Below, piece by piece: positions 57,889 to 64,000 of a stretch of DNA of 64,000 bases. The notes under the pieces are model-generated. The model was not told the origin of the DNA. It worked only from the letters and a program-made list of their open reading frames with translations, and made no database searches. Made by a program: the position numbers and the translations under genes. The stretch comes from Branchinecta lynchi. Taxonomy: Eukaryota > Arthropoda > Branchiopoda > Anostraca > Branchinectidae. The stretch spans positions 21,877,252 to 21,941,251 of the forward strand of contig JAKZAP010000004.1 of NCBI GenBank assembly GCA_023053575.1. The letters run 5' to 3'. Each line of letters begins with the position of its first letter. Position 1 is the first letter of the stretch.

Positions 57889-59190
57889 CAGGGGCGTCAC
57901 TATGGGGGGGGGGGTACCACCCCCCTCGGAGAAAGAAAAAAGCTAATCTGGGCGCTCGCAGAGCGGCCGACCCCCAAAAATAGCTAAACTGGACGCTCGC
58001 AAAGCGCCCGAGCACAAAAGTTCAGCTAAACGGGCGCTCACCCAGGAAAACTCAATGCGGGGTTGGCAGTGCGGCCAAGAAAGTCAGTGAGGCTAGCACA
58101 GGGTTACCGCAAGAAACTGAGTTGACATCCATCTCGGACCTAGGCCGTTATGGGTTCTCGAGCGTTTGAGACTCCAGGAATAGGATTCCCAGCCGCATGT
58201 TTCGAGCTTGCCAGATTCACGATTTTAACACGATCTGTTATGTACCAATATCCCTTAATTCATGTAAAAATCAGGCCGATGTTCCTTGAGGCGTACAATT
58301 TTACGAATTTGTTAGTTTCTAGTTAGTTAGTGCGACATTTAAAAATAAATCGGATTCGTGAGCAATTAGCGACGGTGTAATGACGGGCCTGATTGTTGCA
58401 ACATGTCATTTGATTTTTATTTTGTTTTTTAACTAGAAACTCGGAAAGTTTGCTCTGTTTAACTTTTTCTTCTGGATGATCAGTAGGCCTACTTATTTTT
58501 CGGAAAGGGCCAAACTGAAGCAAATTACGAACTTCCAGCGAAAAGTCTCACATTTTTTGGATTTGTCATCAACAAAGAAAGACGGGCAGATCCGTGCTAA
58601 GTGGCCCTTAATTTCATTTACTGAATGAATGAAAATCACGTATTCTGACCATACAGGACTTCACAAAATAATTTTGACGGCGGCGCCTTTTGTAGTAAGC
58701 TCTATTTACTGGAAGCTTGCGTCATTTCATTCGTGTTTTAGGCTTGGAACTTCGGGGCTAGGGTCCCCTTAAAATCTAGACTTTATTGGCGGAAGTAAGC
58801 CCGAAAAAAGTCATAGCCTACTTACAAAATTTCGCCTGCGGCGCTCACTGCTGTGGGACGGGCTATTGCGTTAGCAAATTCCTGTTATTACAAATGACGT
58901 CCACCTGAAGCTTCTGTAACTTCGCACAGTTTCCAACATGCGATACTGTGTTTCTTGGCTATTGTTTCCAACTGGTATGACTCTTGAGCCTTGCTGGAAA
59001 TCTGTCGTATATTTTGAGGTAGTCATCTCCCACGCCCAAGCCCTTCAAACCGCCTCTGAGCTCGTAGATACGACTACACTTCTTCAGACTTCAATGCTTG
59101 CAAGGTACCGCATGTTTTTTACTACATGTGCGAAGAAAAGATGAAAAGATGACCCCCCCCCCCCTCGAGTTTTGGCTAGCGACGCCCCTG
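57889..59190. mobile_element. Non-autonomous hAT-type element, 1.3 kb
   Basis: The left end CAGGGGCGTCAC and inverted right end CAGGGGCGTCGC are flanked by TTTATGTC and TTTATGTT, an 8-bp target duplication with one mismatch. The interior has G/C runs next to each end and the CGCCTGCGGCGCTC motif shared with 1706-3104. No transposase frame. It lies inside SNUPN intron 3. Confidence 0.9.
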
Positions 59191-59198
59191 TTTATGTT

Positions 59199-59647
59199 TG
59201 ATCTTGTTTCTTAGTTTCTTTTCTAATTACAACCTGCTTTTGATCTCTTTGTCTTCTGAGTGGGTAATAAGAGATTCATCCATTCATATCTGGGCTCAGT
59301 AGCGTCTTTGATCATATAAGTCGGTCGGTTCCTTAATTATATCTGATTTGTGGTAGTATGGATGAGAACTTGAAACATGTGTTTGAATGCGAAAATTGGA
59401 ATGAACTTGGGTTTTTGGAGTAAATGAAAGAGGGTTGGATGAAGAGTGGATGTGCAGGATCATGGGAAATAGTTATTTTATGAGTATTAAACAGTTGGCG
59501 AGGTTCCTCTGGGTAGCCGTAGCCCATAGGGAAAGGTGCTTATAGAGTGTATTATTTGTGTTTGTTTGTGCTTATTTTTCATGTATTTGAGTCTTAGTGT
59601 AAACAAATCTTATCTAATCTTATCGTATGGGACAGTTTCGATCTTAC
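59199..59647. other. SNUPN intron 3, between MITE and exon 3
   Basis: No supported feature. The minus frame at 59333-59527 is anonymous. Confidence 0.4.
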
Positions 59648-59785
59648 CATGGAGGCAACTACCAAGCAGCGTTTTCCTTTGGGGCAAATAGTAGTGTACC
59701 ACTCTTCTTCTAGCTCGTCCGGAATGTCCTCCAACCACTCTGACAGCATGAGAATGTCACAATATCTCTTGCACACATAATTCCT
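59648..59785 (-). CDS. SNUPN: Snurportin-1, exon 3
   Basis: Residues 71-116 (46 codons), acceptor TTTGCAG at 59786 and donor GTAAGA at 59647, phase 0. LMLSEWLEDIPDELEEEW followed by CPKGKRCLVVAS aligns directly with human LMLSEWLVDVPSDLGQEW and CPVGKRALIVAS. The tryptophan of SEWL (Trp87) corresponds to a cap-contacting tryptophan of the human protein. It is the start of the cap-binding domain. Confidence 0.95.
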
Positions 59786-60159
59786 CTGCAAAACAAGATA
59801 ATCATTTATACTTGAGTAAATGGTCTCAAGATTTTCAGCCAGCGCAGCATATCGCGGAAACCGTAGGAAAACTATTTCCAGAATTACTTTTCATTTTTCA
59901 TCCCTCGGAAAACCTCGGCTAGTCAGAAGTCTAGGAAACAGCTTCCGCATCAGGGATACAGCAGTAGCTCTATGTTAGAGTTCAGCAGATTGTTATTTTG
60001 CTTTTTTGCAACAATTTCAACTATCCGCGGAGCTTTCCAGTAGCCTTCTGGAAAAACTTTCCGGGAAATATGTAACACTTTGCATAGTACGACGCCACCG
60101 GACTTCCAGTAACAATACAAAAATCGCGGAAAGTAATTTCCGCTTTGATCCGCCTAAAA

Positions 60160-61078
60160 ACAATACCTTAGGTTTCGATGGGATCCCCAAACGTTTAACT
60201 GGGTCCTGTAGATATTCCGTCTTCGCCAGACTCCTTAAACATTTTTACTATTAAAAATTAGAAATGGATCAAGGCCAATGGCTAATCATCTGAGAAAACC
60301 AAGTTCAGATATGGATTCAGCATGTGCGTTTACCTCTATACGTCATATCTACTTTGACGAAGTTGATCAAAACTTCCTGCCTTATTTCTGCCAAATTTCC
60401 GATTTCTGCCGGATTCCGGGCAAACTACTTGTCTGACAAAAAACTAAAGCTTAACAACGAATTCAGCACAGGTCTCCTTATCCCTACATCGAACCTCTAA
60501 TCAACTTTAGATAAGACTTTTACTTAACAAATTTTCCAGTTTTGGCCGGATTTCGAGCGAACTATTTGCCCGGCGGGGTACCGGCTGGTACCTGAATGGG
60601 AAGACGTCACCGCTGCGGCATCAATGCGGGACGAATGGAGAGGCTTTGTCGACGCACTATGCGCAACCCATGGCTCTGGAGGAACTAAGGTCTAAGGTAA
60701 GGTAATTTCCCCGGCGAGAAAACTATTTTCATATACGGATTCAGCAGGCCTCCTTACAACTACGTCGAACCTCTAACCAACTTCAGATAAGACTTTTAAA
60801 TTTTCTGATTTCGGCCAGATTCTCGGCTAACTATTTGTCAGGCGAAAAAATAATTTGCATATAGGCTACGTGTTCAGCATCTCTTCTTACCCCTAAATCA
60901 AGTATTGTGTTCACACCTCAATCTGAACCCCCACCCCTAAATGTAGAGCCCATCAACGAACTCGACCTGTCCCTTGACCCGAAGAATCCTCACGAAATTT
61001 CATCAAAATATCTCATTCCCTTCGAGAGTTATCGTGCTTACGGACGGAAGACATAGGTATCCCTCACTTACGTTTTAT
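60160..61078 (-). repeat. Family A repeat, diverged, with a small LINE insertion
   Basis: Tail at 60160 (ACCTTAGGTTTCGATGGGAT), units with CCGGATTCCGGGC-like cores, and a head that is decayed at about 61060-61078 (CTCACTTACGTTTTATGA). Interrupted at 60576-60709. Confidence 0.8.
60576..60709 (+). mobile_element. 134-bp LINE 3' fragment
   Basis: The plus frame PEWEDVTAAASMRDEWRGFV, then DALCATHGSGG and a stop matches the very C-terminus of a LINE ORF2 (the REEWRxLVxALCAT type). A short tail AAGGTAAGGTAA follows. Target duplication CCCGGCG at 60569-60575 and 60710-60716. Confidence 0.8.
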
Positions 61079-61270
61079 GATTAAAAAAAAACGACTATAA
61101 GGTCACGTACAAGTGATCATAGGACAACTTGATACATATCACAGTAGATGAAGGCAGCAAAGATTTTTTTTTTTTGGGGGGGGGGGGGAGTCACCAACAA
61201 CGGACGAACTTTGACGCCTGTCTTGGCCATAGACAAAAAAAAATCTAAAAATGAGAAATGAAGAACTTAC

Positions 61271-61337
61271 ATTCCTTTCCCTTTCATTGCCTTCATCTGC
61301 GAACCCCCGAAGCTTCTGGAAAGCTTCTTCTCTGAAT
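61271..61337 (-). CDS. SNUPN: Snurportin-1, exon 2
   Basis: A 67-base exon, acceptor TTTTAG at 61338 and donor GTAAGT at 61270. Its first base completes the split lysine codon left by exon 1, and 22 codons follow (to residue 70), ending phase 0 before exon 3. FREEAFQKLRGFADEGNERE corresponds to the vertebrate stretch containing the ARRLAEDDW helix, the C-terminal part of the importin-beta-binding region. The sequence is weakly conserved; phase compatibility on both sides is the strongest support. Confidence 0.85.
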
Positions 61338-63484
61338 CTAAAATTATAAACTAGAAATCAAAACACACGACTACCTTAGCCCTGCATAACCGCAGCACAC
61401 ACCTTCTTTCTTGTGTGGAAGTGCAACGACACTGAAGAATCCCTAGAAAAGTATGGCCCCTTGCTAACCACTTTTTCAGAGAGCTATCATGTACAAATCC
61501 ATGATGATACAGCACCCGTAGGAGTCCAACTTTTGTAACAAATAAAATAGTTGAATACGATACAATACGAGAATGGATGAGCACCACTGCTAGCCTTAGG
61601 GGTTGCAGAGAGTTTTAAGTTAACCCATGAGAGGGTTGGAACCTTGTTATGTCCTTGTTTCTCGTCTGCATATAAAAGTTTGCTTTCCAAATAGTACAGG
61701 CTGGATGAAAGACCTTCTTACATCACAGATAACAACCACCTATGTTCCATCCGAAGGTTACCTGGATGTTTCTTTTGTTATGTTCTCAACATTCGACAAC
61801 ATAAAACTAACGCCTAAAGCTCCTGGACAAAACACTAGTCTTTTTTCTCTTTCGAACTTTTTCGCGCTGGATATTTATCTGTCAGTGCAGCTGGCTCTGA
61901 TTTGAGCCCAAGAATGCAGAATGACCCCTTCCAATTGCTGATATGTCGCTTGTTACAGAAGCACAACTGAAAGGACAGGGATGCTGGCGCAGCAAATAAC
62001 TGTTTATAGCTACAGCGACAACAGTGGAGTTAGCCTACTAGTTTTACTGGAACTTCATATCTGAGTTTTTTTTTTTATGTAGTTTCCTTTAAACCAGTTG
62101 CGGTCAAAACAGGTTTGTCACTACTGCTGCAGAATGCACTAAGCCCTCTTTTAAAACCGCCAAACACCGGGGCGTGCTTGCAGGGGTGTGCATTTGCATG
62201 AGTCATACGTGTGCGCAGCATTATTCCTTAGAGGTGTATCAGTATGCAAACTTTATAAGTCTAAGTAAAATGCTAATTACCTAAAGTTACGACTGGTCTA
62301 ATAATTAAAGCAACAAGTATCCCTGTTTAGCTTAAAATTCTCATATTTTTTGTTTAATTTTTTAGAATTACTTAATACATAACTGCAACTGAATGTGACA
62401 ACGTCTCAGATCCTGTCCTTCTTCTTTATGGACATTTTAAATGGGTACTTTGTCTGTCTCTGACCTGTTTCTTGTCTGTTTCTGGGAAGAGTTTAGCAAT
62501 TAGGGAACCTTCTAAGAGCACACATTCTACAGAAGCAGATGACTGCTACAACATCGGAGCTTTTAAAGAAAATAAAAGAAATGGGTCTGTAATTTTGTGT
62601 GTCTTTGGTGCATAGTATGAAGCAACAAAGCTTTCAGGCTATGAGGAAAAAAGTATATTGTTCAATTCAATTCAATTTATTCTCAAAATTTCCTCACGGA
62701 CGGAGCCGAACATTTAATTGTTCGTCATGCATAGCTTATGTGACCTTTACTAGAGTAAACATCTGAATTTTCTTTTGTAGAACCCCCTCTTTCAACAGTT
62801 GCACAAAAATGATTTGGAATAAATAAAAAGAAAATGCAACAAGATGGACTGTAACCCTCATCGACTAACTGGATGCATGGAATAAGTCTAAATGACATTT
62901 TTAGTAGTGGTCTGACTGCTCTGATTCTTGCTTAGCACAGACAAAGCAGAGCTTGCCACCCACAAGGTGATCCCAATCAGTTGCTCCTAAGGAAGCGTTA
63001 GTCAATTAAAAAACAAAATAAGAGTAATAAGACTATGTCCGACTGAAACAGGGCTACTTATCGCTGTAATTACTGGCCCAGTCGCACCTGTAACTAATAA
63101 GTATTTTACTTTGACTGTATACTGTTACACATATGGGGTATGTACACAAACATGTGAGCAGTATCCTCACCCGTGCCAGCATGCCTCAGCCTTTGAGCAT
63201 GATTATCCAAGAAGAGCTTAGTGTATTAGGCTGGTCTCAAATGTTGATCAGGACCCTTACCTGAAAGGAGGCTCACAACTGAAGACATATCAATGATATA
63301 TGTGCTGTACTATACTGAATTGTAAAGCCTCTGTGGTTGTAAAAAAAAATAATAGATTACAGTGCTAAACTTGATGATATGCCAGCCTAAGATGGCAATA
63401 GCTACTAAGAAGAGGTTGTGAAAGAGTGTTTCATCTCCACTTTAACAACAGACCGAGAATATTGACTGGCCCTGAAATGCTTAC
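61338..63484 (-). other. SNUPN intron 1
   Basis: 2.1 kb between the donor GTAAGC at 63484 and the acceptor at 61338. Apart from the LINE tail at 62659 no feature is supported. Open frames around 61350-61905 are anonymous. Confidence 0.6.
62659..62760 (-). repeat. LINE 3' end fragment
   Basis: TTCAATTCAATTCAATTTAT, then TTTCCTCACGGACGGAGCCGAACATT, resembles the 3' end of the LINE at 3165 (CAATTTCAATTTATT, TTCCTTCACGGGCAAGCCGAACATT). It is a severely truncated minus-strand copy of a related element. Confidence 0.7.
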
Positions 63485-63627
63485 TTCTTATGATTCTCAA
63501 GGATTTGTCTTCTTCTGTCTTCTTGGTTTTTGGATGCTGGTCTAGATTTGTATGAGCTTAATCTATCTGAGCCACTAGCAGCAGAGGATTTGTCCTCCAA
63601 TGCTTCCTGAAGGATCCGAAAGTCCAT
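63485..63627 (-). CDS. SNUPN: Snurportin-1, exon 1 (importin-beta-binding domain)
   Basis: First coding exon of snurportin-1, the adaptor that binds the trimethylguanosine cap of U snRNPs in the cytoplasm and carries them through the nuclear pore with importin beta. The start ATG at 63627 gives MDFRILQEALEDKSSA. RLSSYKSR (22-29) and EDRRRQILENHKK (36-48) match the IBB pattern of human RLSQYKSK and ERRRRLLELQKSKR. The exon ends phase 2 before the donor GTAAGC at 63484. An acceptor (TTTGCAG) at 63692 suggests the transcribed exon starts at 63691 and that an untranslated exon lies further upstream. The frame is open above the ATG, but length and alignment to the human N-terminus favour this start. 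Confidence 0.92.
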
Positions 63628-63691
63628 TTTTCCAGGATAACCTTGTGTACGGGAGAAACACAGTATTCTTTGCACTAAAGAATCTTCACAC

Positions 63692-64000
63692 CTGCAAATA
63701 AAGATACGATTTACAATGCTAACCTTCTCTGCTAAAAGAACACGATATATCAATCTGATAGTAAATTTCACACTCAAAATCACACGCATCAATTGGCTAG
63801 GATTTTGCTTCTTGACTAGCCAATTGTTAGTAGCCGTTAGAACTACTAGGAAAATATATTTCAACATTTTTCTGTAACGTCAGGTTGCATTCAGCGGGCT
63901 GTTTTCTTGGACTGGGCTCGTTACAGTCTACCACAAATTCCTTATTTTTTTTACAGCCTATGCCTAACACTGGGAATATCTAGCATTTTGTATAGCTACC
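63692..64000. other. Upstream of SNUPN coding start
   Basis: Probably a 5' untranslated-region intron, given the acceptor at 63692. No promoter element is supported. Confidence 0.4.

Overview
The window is invertebrate-type animal genomic DNA. It has spliced protein-coding genes with canonical GT/AG introns, very low gene density, and a dense, multiply nested load of transposable elements. The species cannot be named from this sequence alone. Two cellular genes are supported, both on the minus strand. The first is snurportin-1 (SNUPN), the import adaptor for m3G-capped spliceosomal snRNPs. Six coding exons were read between 63627 and 50706, all with compatible splice phases, giving about 337 residues; a short last exon is still missing. 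The second is a GRXCR1-type protein (glutaredoxin domain-containing cysteine-rich protein). Two coding exons, 43043-42594 and 29871-29638, are separated by a 12.7 kb intron full of repeats; the 3' part with the cysteine-rich domain was not found. The two genes lie in the same orientation and I see no functional link between them.

Layout: 1-8632 and 10491-19139 are near-identical direct copies differing mainly by single-base length changes in short runs. Copy 1 ends exactly at a 100-N scaffold gap (8633-8732), so a false duplication during assembly is the leading explanation. Each copy carries the same nested elements: a 'family A' repeat holding a hAT-type non-autonomous element, a 5'-truncated LINE, and a second 2 kb hAT-type element with a perfect 8-bp target duplication. 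19140-29600 holds anonymous sequence, several MITEs (one with a paralogous empty site at 30.1 kb), G/C-tract elements and two family A copies arranged tail to tail. 29638-43043 is the GRXCR1 region; its intron contains a 3 kb inverted-repeat element, four full or partial family A copies and a LINE fragment. 43044-50705 is intergenic or terminal SNUPN sequence with degenerate tandem repeats. 50706-63691 is SNUPN, whose introns contain a 780-bp near-palindrome, LINE pseudogenes, a hAT-type MITE and further family A copies.

Family A is the signature repeat of the window. It is bounded by T-rich GGATCC-containing ends and built from degenerate 137-bp tandem units. At least ten full or partial copies occur. 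I cannot assign it to a known class. Other points worth following up are hammerhead-ribozyme-like core motifs associated with inverted-repeat structures at 34.0, 48.2 and 53.0-53.5 kb, and a cluster of three perfect hairpins beside GRXCR1 exon 2, two of them mutually exclusive.
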